Source: Caldilineaceae bacterium (GTDB lineage Bacteria > Chloroflexota > Anaerolineae > Caldilineales > Caldilineaceae). Taken from it: DNA of 64,000 nucleotides. Below are positions 16,521 through 25,733 of this stretch, piece after piece. Both the position numbers and the translations under genes were made by a program. Where the stretch lies: the NCBI GenBank assembly GCA_022827195.1, contig JAJDTL010000028.1, positions 124,001 to 188,000 of the forward strand, read 5' to 3'. Within the stretch, counting starts at the first letter, position 1. Every line of letters begins with the position of its first letter. The notes below the pieces were generated by a model, which was not told where the DNA came from, made no database searches, and saw nothing but the letters and a program-made list of their open reading frames with translations.

Positions 16521-17027
16521 GTGTTGGATCAGAACATCCATGAGTTGTTGCGTTGGGCCTGGATTGTCGTGGCTGTGTTCTTCTTCCTGACCGAGATATT
16601 CACGGCGGGGATCGTGCTCATGTGTTTCGGCGTGGGTGCGCTCGGCGCGGCATTGGCGGCCTTTCTGGGCGCGGGCCTGGCATTGCAGATCGTGGTCTTT
16701 ATCATCGTTTCGGCGATTGCCGTTCTGCTGTCACGGCCCTTTGCGGCCCGGATCTCGCGGCCGGGCGTGCAACAGATCGCCGGCGACCGTGTGATCGGCA
16801 AGTGGGCTATCGTCCTGCAGACGGTGGACCCGCTGACAAACACGGGCATGGTGCGCGTGGAGAGCGAGAGGTGGCGCGCCGAATCGATGGAAGGCGAGCA
16901 GCTCGAGGCAGGCGAGGTTGTAGAGGTTGTGGGCGTAGACGGGGTCCGCCTGCTGGTGCGGGCGAAGAGGGACGCGGCCCACACAGAAAGCCAGGAGTCG
17001 GACCAGCAGAACGATTCCACCGCTTAA
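16521..17027 (+). CDS. NfeD-family membrane protein
   Basis: 168 residues starting with GTG behind GGAGG. Three hydrophobic helices occupy about 10-80. They are followed by a small OB-fold domain (about 85-150) with the typical IAGDRVIGKWAIVLQ and RVESERWRAES segments. This short NfeD type lacks the ClpP-like protease domain. NfeD proteins are regularly encoded next to an SPFH/stomatin partner, as here (next gene 15 bp downstream), and are thought to assist membrane microdomain function. Confidence 0.87.
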   Translation: MLDQNIHELLRWAWIVVAVFFFLTEIFTAGIVLMCFGVGALGAALAAFLGAGLALQIVVFIIVSAIAVLLSRPFAARISRPGVQQIAGDRVIGKWAIVLQTVDPLTNTGMVRVESERWRAESMEGEQLEAGEVVEVVGVDGVRLLVRAKRDAAHTESQESDQQNDSTA

Positions 17028-17042
17028 CAAAGGAGAAAAGAG

Positions 17043-17957
<915 letters not shown>

Positions 17958-18043
17958 CGGTAGGCAACGGCCAGATTCAAGAAGCCAGGCGTCGAGGTCG
18001 GCGGTCGGTAGAGCTCAGCTCACTGACCACCGGCCGCCTTCGT

Positions 18044-20878
18044 TTACGCCTGCCCCACGCGCATGACCTCGAAGATGCGGCGCTGGGTTGCCTGCGCGGT
18101 GGCGGCGACGATGACGAGCACCATGACGGCGATGAAAATGATGGTAAGTTGGGTGATCTCGCCTTCCGCGATCACCGGCAGCATGGGCGGCAGTATCGCC
18201 TTTGAGTCGGCCGCGCTGCGGAAGAATGGCGTGAACAGGACTGATACCCAGACACCTATTACGGTGCCGGCCACGGTGCCGTAGATCACGAGTACTGCGT
18301 ACTCAACGGCAAGTTGAATGATCAGCTGTCGCCGGAGCGCGCCGATCGCCCGCAGTACGCCAAACTGGTAGAAGCGCTCGCGCAGCGACGCGTAACTGTG
18401 CACAAGGAAGGCCAGCACAGCCATCAGCGCCGCGGCCAAAAAGCCAACCGTCAACGCGCCGAAGACTCCGACCCGCTCCAGGCGCGCTTTTTCCATCTTT
18501 AGCGTACCGACTACGTCGTGCCAGCGGACCGTCTCGATCCCGCCGATGCGCAGGTTGCGGCGCAGCTCCTCGCCGCGGCTGTTGTTCGGCGCCCGCAGCC
18601 ACACTTCATAGGCGTAGATGGCGCCGCCGATGAGGTGCAGGTAATCCAGATTAGCGATGAGGACGATCTCATCCTGCTCAACGGTGGGAAAGTAGTCGTA
18701 GACGCCGCCGATGTAGAAGTCGGTGCGCATCGTCAGCCCGGGCTCCAGAATCACCCAGACATCGAGGCGGTCGCCGATGCGCAGCAGCTGTTTCTGCAGG
18801 AAGTCACGCGGGACCAGCACTGCTTCGGGCGCAGCCGCCAGCCGGTTCATCAGCCCGCCGAGCGAGTCATCGGCGAAATCGGGTCGGAACCAGGAGACGG
18901 ACGCGAATTCGGCGCGGTCGACGCCCATGATCCGCTTCCCCTGGCGGCGGGTGGAGGAGGTAAGGCCTTCGAAGCGGGCGCCGTAACTGCCCACGCGAAT
19001 CGCGCGCTGCGCGTCAAACTTTTGGGCAAACCAGGAGAGCTCTGGCGTCCAGCCTCCGCCGCTCTCACCCTCGGTGAGCGGCTGAAAGCGGAAGTCGCCG
19101 CCGGCCTGGTACTTGATGCGGTCGACCAGCCATTCATCGACGCTGGCCGCCAGTGAGTGCGTGTAGATGCCCAGACCCAGGCAAATGATCACAAGCAGCA
19201 GCGGGTTCAGATAACTGTGCCCTTGTCTCCCAAGCTGGCGCAGGGCCAGATGAAAGACGGTGCCCGGCAACAGGCTGGCCAGCTTGTCGAGCAGGTTCAT
19301 CAGCGGCGCGAAGAAACGCATGACCAGCAGCGACGCGGTCAGGATGACCAGCGCAGGTGCCAGGACCAGCAAAGGGTCGCTGTAGAGTTCGGATGCGTTC
19401 TCCTGCGCCAGCAGTGCGAATGCCTCCTGTTGCCCCAGCTGCTGGTAGGCGTAGACGGTCGGCACGACCAGCAGGAAGTCGAGATAGGCGCGCCGCCAGA
19501 ATGGGCCTCTGTCCGGGCGGGCATAAGCCGTCTCGTATTCGACGATGCTGGCGCGTGCCGCTACGATGGCTGGGAACAGGCGGGCGATGAACGCCAGCAC
19601 CAGCGCTGCCGCGATCAGCCAGACATCCACGCCCTGCAGGGAGACCGGCAGCGGATCGCGCACGATGAAATCGAGAAAGCTGTCGGTGTAGCCCATGCCG
19701 CGCGCGATCAGCATACCGGCGCCCATTCCCAGCGGTACGCCCAACAGAAAGAGCAGCCACTCCTCCACCAGCACGAGCCAGAGAACGCGCACTGTCCCTG
19801 CGCCGCGACTAACCAGCACCGAAGTCTCGCGCTGCTGCGAGCGGGCGATAATGCCGGAGATCAGCACGAGAAAATAGAGCAGAAAGCCAATTGCCGGCAC
19901 GTTCATGCTCAGGAGAAGCACGGTAAGTGTTGTCTGACGCTGCACGAAGTCCTTGAGCGGGTCCAGCGGGGAAACATCGAGGTTGGCGCCCGGCAGATAC
20001 TTGTCGATAATCGACATGCCCTTTTCAAAGCCGCGCGCGTAGGCGGCCGCATAGGCCGGATTGAGCGTGTTGTCGTCGAGCGAGATGCGCCAACTGGCAA
20101 AGCGGGAAGAGCCCGCCACCATCGGCTGCACCCATTGCAGGTAGTCGGCCCGCCGCACCAACAGCGCCTCTTTCATGGCGATGTCGGGCGGGCGGAACCA
20201 GAAGGTGTCATCCGGTTCGCGCGCGCGCCACAACCCTACGATCTCCAGCTCGATTCCTTCCAGTGCGGCGGTCGGCGCGACCCGGAATTTCTCGCCGGGC
20301 AGGACGCCCATTTCGGCGGCCAGGTTGTCGTGCATCAAGACGGGTAGCGTTCCCGTCGATGGGTCGGAGCCGGCCGGGTCCTGCCAGACCGCGCCGGAGG
20401 TGAACTCCAGCTCGGGCGCGACATCGGCCACATAGACCAGGTCGACCTGCGTGAGAAAGCTACTGCTGCCGCTGTAGCGCTGGTCGCCCTCCGGCGCCAG
20501 CAGCATCATGCTGCCGCTCTCCAGCTGCACGCCGACTTCGTCGATAGGCAGACCGATCTCGCTGGAAAGCGTCGCGGCTACGCTGCGGCCGGCCCGCTCG
20601 GCTGCGGGCAGGTCCATCGGCTTGCGCGATGAGGGGAAAAAGTAGACACGCGTCGAGAACGGGGGGCGCCCGGTGCGCGTGCTCAGTGCGTCCAGCTCCT
20701 CCTGGAGGATGACGCGGTCGACCGCCTGCGCGAAGAAGCCGGCGCTGCTCAGCAGACCGACGGTGAGGACGATCTGGAACAGCGCCAGCAGGGTCAGCCC
20801 CGGGTTGCCGGCGAGGCGTCTATAGGTAAGGAAGGTCAACCCGCCGATCAGGCGGGGCACCGCGAAAAGTGTACCCAT
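18044..20878 (-). CDS. Large FtsX/MacB-type ABC permease
   Basis: 944-residue membrane protein with two FtsX-like permease units. A helix at about 25-50 is followed by a large extracytoplasmic domain (about 60-300), helices at about 315-420, a second extracytoplasmic domain (about 560-760) and three closing helices in which LRAIGALRRQLI is typical of FtsX/LolC/MacB permeases. These act with a MacB-type ATPase in lipoprotein or peptide export or in signalling. No such ATPase gene is next to it. No Shine-Dalgarno precedes the ATG at 20878, so the exact start is uncertain. Confidence 0.85.
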   Translation of the reverse strand: MGTLFAVPRLIGGLTFLTYRRLAGNPGLTLLALFQIVLTVGLLSSAGFFAQAVDRVILQEELDALSTRTGRPPFSTRVYFFPSSRKPMDLPAAERAGRSVAATLSSEIGLPIDEVGVQLESGSMMLLAPEGDQRYSGSSSFLTQVDLVYVADVAPELEFTSGAVWQDPAGSDPSTGTLPVLMHDNLAAEMGVLPGEKFRVAPTAALEGIELEIVGLWRAREPDDTFWFRPPDIAMKEALLVRRADYLQWVQPMVAGSSRFASWRISLDDNTLNPAYAAAYARGFEKGMSIIDKYLPGANLDVSPLDPLKDFVQRQTTLTVLLLSMNVPAIGFLLYFLVLISGIIARSQQRETSVLVSRGAGTVRVLWLVLVEEWLLFLLGVPLGMGAGMLIARGMGYTDSFLDFIVRDPLPVSLQGVDVWLIAAALVLAFIARLFPAIVAARASIVEYETAYARPDRGPFWRRAYLDFLLVVPTVYAYQQLGQQEAFALLAQENASELYSDPLLVLAPALVILTASLLVMRFFAPLMNLLDKLASLLPGTVFHLALRQLGRQGHSYLNPLLLVIICLGLGIYTHSLAASVDEWLVDRIKYQAGGDFRFQPLTEGESGGGWTPELSWFAQKFDAQRAIRVGSYGARFEGLTSSTRRQGKRIMGVDRAEFASVSWFRPDFADDSLGGLMNRLAAAPEAVLVPRDFLQKQLLRIGDRLDVWVILEPGLTMRTDFYIGGVYDYFPTVEQDEIVLIANLDYLHLIGGAIYAYEVWLRAPNNSRGEELRRNLRIGGIETVRWHDVVGTLKMEKARLERVGVFGALTVGFLAAALMAVLAFLVHSYASLRERFYQFGVLRAIGALRRQLIIQLAVEYAVLVIYGTVAGTVIGVWVSVLFTPFFRSAADSKAILPPMLPVIAEGEITQLTIIFIAVMVLVIVAATAQATQRRIFEVMRVGQA

Positions 20879-20943
20879 GTCAACTTTTCGCTGTCAGTCT
20901 GCAGACCTCGGGCAACTGCCGCTTGCAATCGATGTCGCCCAAA

Positions 20944-22347
20944 CTAAACGGTCTCAACCGAGGATTTGACCGGCTCGGACAGCATCTCCTGTCCCGGGCT
21001 CCACATGAACTGCTCGTTGATCTTTTCGTTGCCATCCATCTCCATCAGCTCTTCAAACACGGCGAGCGCCTGGTTGTAGGAATGCGTCTGCTCGCATTCG
21101 AGCGCATCGAGGAAAAGGAGTGAGCGGTCGCCGGTGTGGAAGGCGAGTAGCTCTCTCTCCATTTCCAGGACTTCGGGCAGTATCTGTGTGTACAGGATCT
21201 TTTCCGGCAGCGGATCGACTCTGATCGGCTGGATGCCGCTCTTGTTGACGATGGCCGGCACTTCGACCACCACATTGTCCGGCACGCCGGCCAGCGCGCC
21301 GTAGTTGGGCACGTTCACCTGGTACTGGCCCTCATTGTCGTTCACCAGACCGTCGATAATCGGCACCTGCTGCTCTCTGGTCTTTTCCGAGCCGAACGCT
21401 TCGATCAGGCTGGATGAAGGATTGCTGGTCAGCTCCGCCATCTCCGCCAGCCGCTTCTCCAGATTGTCGACAAAGAAGGGCCGCGCGAGGTGTGTATCCG
21501 GGCCGCCCCAGGGCTGCGGGAACCACCACATCTTGGTGTCGATGTCGGTATGGTACCACCATCCCCCGCGCCGCGGCGTGTCACCGACCGGCATCAGCCC
21601 GTACATGCGGTACATGTGGATCGTGCCGCGGCTCATCTGAATGTCGTGCGTCCGCTCAGCCACGTGGTTCTGCCAGTAGCTTTCACCCTCCTCGGCAATC
21701 CACTGCTCCAGCATGGGGTAGGCGTCTTCACCCTTGTAATAGAAGTGGGTCAGCCAGATGTTGTGATTGAGGCCGGGCGCCTGCCAGGTAATGTCGGAAA
21801 AGTCGGTAAGGCCCATCGTCCGCGCGATCTCATAGACGCCGTAGTGTCCGTGACAGAGGCCGCAGACCTTGATGCCGGACTCGCGGGTCATCAGCGTACA
21901 ACCCTGGTATACCGGATTGCCCGACTGGATCAGCCAGGCATCGGGGCAGATCTCCTCCATGTCGCCGGTGACGCCGAGCATCAGGTCGAGATTTACGAAG
22001 TTGGTCTGCCGCATGCGGCCGCCGTGATAGTAGCCGTGCTTTGCCATCAGTTCGCGACTGTCCCGCTGCTTCTGATGACTGCTGCCGGAGGCGGTGTTGA
22101 TGACAAAATCGGCGTCCTGCAAAGCTGTCTGCCGGTCGGTCGTGCTCTCGAAGCGCAGGTCCGCGCCCAGCTCGTTGGCGTAGCGGGCGCCGAGTCTGTG
22201 AATCACGTCCAGCCGGTCGGCGTCGATATCCATGAAGCTGATGAGGCTGCCGTTGAGCGACTCGGTGAGGCAGATGTCCTTGACAAGCCCGAGCGAGAAC
22301 TGGGCGCTGCCGGCGCCGATGACGGTCAGTTTGATTGGGGTGGACAT
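20944..22347 (-). CDS. Family 4 glycoside hydrolase (alpha-glucosidase/galactosidase type)
   Basis: 467-residue NAD- and metal-dependent glycosidase of family GH4. It carries the Rossmann start KLTVIGAGSAQFSLGLV (from residue 6), SGNPVYQGC, and the metal-binding Cys165-His166 in LCHGHYG and His195 in GLNHNIW. GH4 enzymes cleave alpha- or beta-glycosides through oxidation at C3 and act in the cytosol on imported sugars. The start has AAGGAG 6 nt upstream. A phytanoyl-CoA-type dioxygenase gene lies upstream, 70 bp away, on the same strand. The anomeric and sugar specificity is undetermined; uronidase or galactosidase activity is possible. Confidence 0.88.
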   Translation of the reverse strand: MSTPIKLTVIGAGSAQFSLGLVKDICLTESLNGSLISFMDIDADRLDVIHRLGARYANELGADLRFESTTDRQTALQDADFVINTASGSSHQKQRDSRELMAKHGYYHGGRMRQTNFVNLDLMLGVTGDMEEICPDAWLIQSGNPVYQGCTLMTRESGIKVCGLCHGHYGVYEIARTMGLTDFSDITWQAPGLNHNIWLTHFYYKGEDAYPMLEQWIAEEGESYWQNHVAERTHDIQMSRGTIHMYRMYGLMPVGDTPRRGGWWYHTDIDTKMWWFPQPWGGPDTHLARPFFVDNLEKRLAEMAELTSNPSSSLIEAFGSEKTREQQVPIIDGLVNDNEGQYQVNVPNYGALAGVPDNVVVEVPAIVNKSGIQPIRVDPLPEKILYTQILPEVLEMERELLAFHTGDRSLLFLDALECEQTHSYNQALAVFEELMEMDGNEKINEQFMWSPGQEMLSEPVKSSVETV

Positions 22348-22417
22348 AGAGACTCCTTGTCAATTGCGAATTGTGTTTACGTGTTGCGTTATGGATCCCG
22401 TCGCAAGGCGCGGTGGT

Positions 22418-23251
22418 TCAGAGCTTCTTCGCCGCCGCGATCTCGGCGTGCTCCGGCAGGTAGGGCACGTCCTTACGGTCCCAGGAGGCGCGGCCTTCGA
22501 CGGCGTGAATGCCCATTAGCTGGCGGCGGTGCGGCGTATCGGCCCAGTCGACGATGTGCTGTGGCGGAGGGGTGCTGCCCCACTTCTTGACCCAGAAGGG
22601 CATGTAACCGTAGATGAGAATGCGACGGTCGCGCGGGCTGGTGTTGGCCAGGGTCGAATGCCAGCAGAGAACATTCCAGATGATGGCTGAACCGGCCTTG
22701 CCGACGATCTTTTGCAGGCCTGGCGTCTGCTCCAACGTTTCGCCGACGTACTCTGTCCGGGACGGGTTTGCGTCCCGCTTGTGGCTGCCGGGGACGAGAC
22801 TGAAGCAGCCCATATCGGGCGTCTGAACATCGAGGAAATAGAAGACCTTCGCCTTGAGCATGAATTGCGAATGCCGCCAGGCCGGCCGGTCGCGATGCCA
22901 GCCGGTATGAGCACTTGTTCCGGCGTGATGGCAGTGGGCGACCATCTCCATCGTCTGTACGTCCGGCCCGACAATTCCTTTTAAGATTGGCAGCACGAGC
23001 GGGTTCTCGGCGATATCCAGGAAAAACGTGTCGTATTGATGGATGTCGCCCATGGTGTGCGCGTTCGGACCGTTGCCGTATCCACCCTTGAATGTGCCGT
23101 TGCGAATCGACTCGGCCCACGCCGGCTCGGTCTGACGTTGAATGGCCTCGAAGGCAGACCGCACGCGGTCCAAACCGAACGGATAGAGCGCGTTTTCGAT
23201 GGTCAGATAGCCATGTTCGTCGATCTGTTCCCGCAGTTCTGGTGTGAGCAC
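22418..23251 (-). CDS. Phytanoyl-CoA dioxygenase family protein
   Basis: 277-residue Fe(II)/2-oxoglutarate oxygenase of the PhyH family. The iron triad is visible: His119 and Asp121 in GWHRDRP and His198 in LCWHSTLAN, with Arg209/210 for 2-oxoglutarate. It also has the family segment GCFSLVPGSHKR. The start is a GTG with a purine-rich GGAAG about 10 nt upstream. Members hydroxylate diverse small molecules; this sequence does not reveal the substrate. The position beside a GH4 enzyme suggests a sugar or secondary-metabolite derivative. Confidence 0.88.
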   Translation of the reverse strand: MLTPELREQIDEHGYLTIENALYPFGLDRVRSAFEAIQRQTEPAWAESIRNGTFKGGYGNGPNAHTMGDIHQYDTFFLDIAENPLVLPILKGIVGPDVQTMEMVAHCHHAGTSAHTGWHRDRPAWRHSQFMLKAKVFYFLDVQTPDMGCFSLVPGSHKRDANPSRTEYVGETLEQTPGLQKIVGKAGSAIIWNVLCWHSTLANTSPRDRRILIYGYMPFWVKKWGSTPPPQHIVDWADTPHRRQLMGIHAVEGRASWDRKDVPYLPEHAEIAAAKKL

Positions 23252-23363
23252 TTGTGCTTTCTTCCAACTGTGGTGGGAGGTCTCGGCAAGACCAGAGGCC
23301 CGGCGGGATGCCTTAAACCGCTGCGGTTGGCAGGCGCAGGCCTCGGGCGAAGGGTCGTTCCGG

Positions 23364-24614
23364 TCAGACAGTTCTCAAGTAGTCACGCATCAGCAGGGCC
23401 GCGGTTGCGCCCTCACCGGCGGCCGAAGCGACCTGTTTCGTGCTTTCGGCGCGCGCGTCTCCGGCGGCGAAGAGGCCGGGGACACTCGACTCCAGTGCGG
23501 CCGGATCCCGGTCTACAAAGAGGGGTGGGCGCTCGTCAGATTCGTGGGTAAGGGTATGCCCGGTTTCGATGAAGCCCCACCTGTTAAGGCGCACGCCGCT
23601 TCCCTTCAGGAATCCCGTATTTGGCTGGAGACCAATAAAGACGAAAGCGCCATCGACAGACATGTGCGATTCTGCCTCGGACCGGTTATTCCATAGCCGC
23701 AGCCCATTCAGCTGCGCCCTGGCCCCGAGAAACTCCTGCACCTCCGTGTTCCATTTCACCTTGATCTGCTCATTGGTCAGAACCGACTCCTGGACGACCT
23801 GGCTGGCGGTCAGCTCGGGGCCGCGTACCAGGATGGTTACCCTTTCGGCGAATTTCGTCAGCAGCAGACTTTCTTCCGCCGCGCTGTTGCCGCCGCCAAT
23901 CACGGCCACTTCTTTGTCTCTGTAAAAGGGGCCGTCGCAGGTAGCACAGAAGTGGACGCCGGCGCCCAGATAGTCGTTTTCGCCGGGCACATTCAGGCGG
24001 CGGTAGCGGCTGCCTGTGGCGATCAGGACAGCCTGGGCACTGTACTCATCGCCGACGACGGTTTCGACGCGGTGATAGTTGTCCTGGCTATGAATTGCGG
24101 CGACATCCTGGGCTTGCAGCAGTTCAACGCCAAACCGTTCGGCCTGGGCCCGCAGCCTCTGAGCAAAGTCAAAGCCATCGACACCGTCGGGAAAACCGGG
24201 CAGATTGTCCAGCTTTTCGGTGGTCGCGGCCTGACCGCCAAAGGCGGCGCGCTCGATGATAAGGATGTCGACGCCTTCGCGGGCCAGGTACAGCGCCGCG
24301 GTGAGGCCGGCAGGTCCGCCACCGACAACGATCACCGGGTAATGTTGGCGGCTGGCTGTCGTTTTCAGACCCAGTTTTGCTGCCAGCTCGGCGTTGCTCG
24401 GCTCTACCAATTGGGAGCCGTCCGCGAAGACAATGGTGGGTATGATCCGTTTGCCGTCGTTCAGCTCGAGGACGCGGCGCTCGGCCTCTGCGTCCTCTTC
24501 GATATTCACCCAGGCATATGGAATCTGGTGTTCGCCGAGAAACTGTTTGCTGCGGCGGCAGTCCGGGCACCAAAAGGCGCCGTAGACGACGATGTCGGTC
24601 GATGGATCTGGCAT
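23364..24614 (-). CDS. Glutaredoxin-thioredoxin reductase fusion
   Basis: 416 residues. Residues 1-80 form a glutaredoxin-like domain with the redox motif Trp-Cys16-Pro-Asp-Cys19. Residues 90-416 form a thioredoxin-reductase domain with FAD motif VVGGGPAGLTAALY (from 96), redox pair Cys223-Ala-Thr-Cys226, NADPH motif IGGGNSAAEE and a late GLFAAGDARAES FAD motif. The fusion would pass electrons from NADPH to its own glutaredoxin domain or to a partner. The start at 24614 has GGAAGG about 6 nt upstream; an in-frame ATG at 24635 is a second option. The gene belongs to the minus-strand series starting at 25693. Confidence 0.88.
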   Translation of the reverse strand: MPDPSTDIVVYGAFWCPDCRRSKQFLGEHQIPYAWVNIEEDAEAERRVLELNDGKRIIPTIVFADGSQLVEPSNAELAAKLGLKTTASRQHYPVIVVGGGPAGLTAALYLAREGVDILIIERAAFGGQAATTEKLDNLPGFPDGVDGFDFAQRLRAQAERFGVELLQAQDVAAIHSQDNYHRVETVVGDEYSAQAVLIATGSRYRRLNVPGENDYLGAGVHFCATCDGPFYRDKEVAVIGGGNSAAEESLLLTKFAERVTILVRGPELTASQVVQESVLTNEQIKVKWNTEVQEFLGARAQLNGLRLWNNRSEAESHMSVDGAFVFIGLQPNTGFLKGSGVRLNRWGFIETGHTLTHESDERPPLFVDRDPAALESSVPGLFAAGDARAESTKQVASAAGEGATAALLMRDYLRTV

Positions 24615-24772
24615 GGAATTCCTTCCAGCCGGCATCTGCCGGTCCTCTTTGTTAACTGCGAGCCGGTTCGTGCATTTGTGCCGCTGCCGGCCGGGGCAAG
24701 CGAGCTCGCGGAAGCGGAAGTTACTGTTCGCACTGCAACTGTCCGCATTGTAGCAGCCCGCCCGCGCAGAGG

Positions 24773-25693
24773 TCAATCAAAGAGGAGTTCGGCGATTGCG
24801 ATGCCGCATTCACCGGCGACTGAATAGAGCAGATAGATGCGACCGTCCTCTTCGTAAATGGCCGGATCGCGCAGCTGACGCACCGGTTCGTGGACCGCCC
24901 CACGCCGCGAAGCCTCAAGGGGCAGCCTGGCGCCTTCGTAATCCGTCTCAGGACCCACAATTGAGAACGGCGCGGACGCTTTCCACGCCATCCAATCGAG
25001 GCGGAGATCAATCGTCGCGCAGAGGATATGCTCAGGGCAATCCCCGGCGCGCGTGTAGAAAACATATAGAATGTCGTCGCGCACGAGGAGCGCCGTATGC
25101 CGCTGGCTGCCGTCAAGGAGGGCCGGCCCAGTCTCGAAGCCGGTTAGCCCGTCGCGGCTGCGAAGGAGGATGCCGGGCATGCTCAGCGCGTAAGCCCAGC
25201 CTTCGCCCGTATTCGGATAGCGAAAAACGCGAAAGTAGCTGGGGCCGAGGATTTCGTCGCCGGAGCTGAAGGTAAGGCCGTCCTGGGAGCAGGCGAGGAA
25301 AGTGCGCTGCCCTTCCAGAAAGGGAAACTTCCGTTTGAGTGGATCGCTGTCCATCTCTTCAGGACGCACTTTCGGACCGTGATAGTACATCAGGATGCGT
25401 CGGTTCACTGCATCAAGATGGAGGTCGGGGCTGGCGATGTGGTGGTAGCAGGGCGTCTGTTCCAGCCGGAGCGTGCCAGGCGGGTGGACGGTCCAGGGCC
25501 CCGCCAGCGCGTCGGCATAAGCGAGGCGGATGAATTCGCCCTGGTGATGCGCAAAATAGAGATAGTACCGACCCAGGGGATCCGGCAACCAGTCCGGCAC
25601 GCGCAGCAGCGAGGGCCCGTTGATGTTTGCGCCGATCGATTCGTGCAGCGCGGGTGTGATGATGGGGTTGACAGGAAAACGAACTGCTCGCAT
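24773..25693 (-). CDS. GH43-like five-bladed beta-propeller protein
   Basis: 306 residues resembling glycosidases of the GH43/GH32/GH130 propeller group: an early PVNPIITPAL, NGPSLLRVPDWL, RYYLYFAHHQG and repeated blade motifs such as ASPDLHLD, and RQLRDPAIYEEDGRIYLLYSV near the C-terminus. There is no signal peptide, so it acts in the cytosol on short glycans if it is an enzyme. The catalytic Asp/Glu trio could not be assigned with certainty. The next minus-strand gene downstream is the thioredoxin reductase fusion, about 160 bp away. Confidence 0.65.
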   Translation of the reverse strand: MRAVRFPVNPIITPALHESIGANINGPSLLRVPDWLPDPLGRYYLYFAHHQGEFIRLAYADALAGPWTVHPPGTLRLEQTPCYHHIASPDLHLDAVNRRILMYYHGPKVRPEEMDSDPLKRKFPFLEGQRTFLACSQDGLTFSSGDEILGPSYFRVFRYPNTGEGWAYALSMPGILLRSRDGLTGFETGPALLDGSQRHTALLVRDDILYVFYTRAGDCPEHILCATIDLRLDWMAWKASAPFSIVGPETDYEGARLPLEASRRGAVHEPVRQLRDPAIYEEDGRIYLLYSVAGECGIAIAELLFD

Positions 25694-25733
25694 CGCTCAA
25701 CCGAAAAGATAGCTCAGGAAGCGAGGGTCATTT

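Noticed and set aside
19157-20347. 396-residue Gln/His/Arg-rich plus-strand frame
   Set aside because: Antisense to the FtsX-type permease; no motif of its own.
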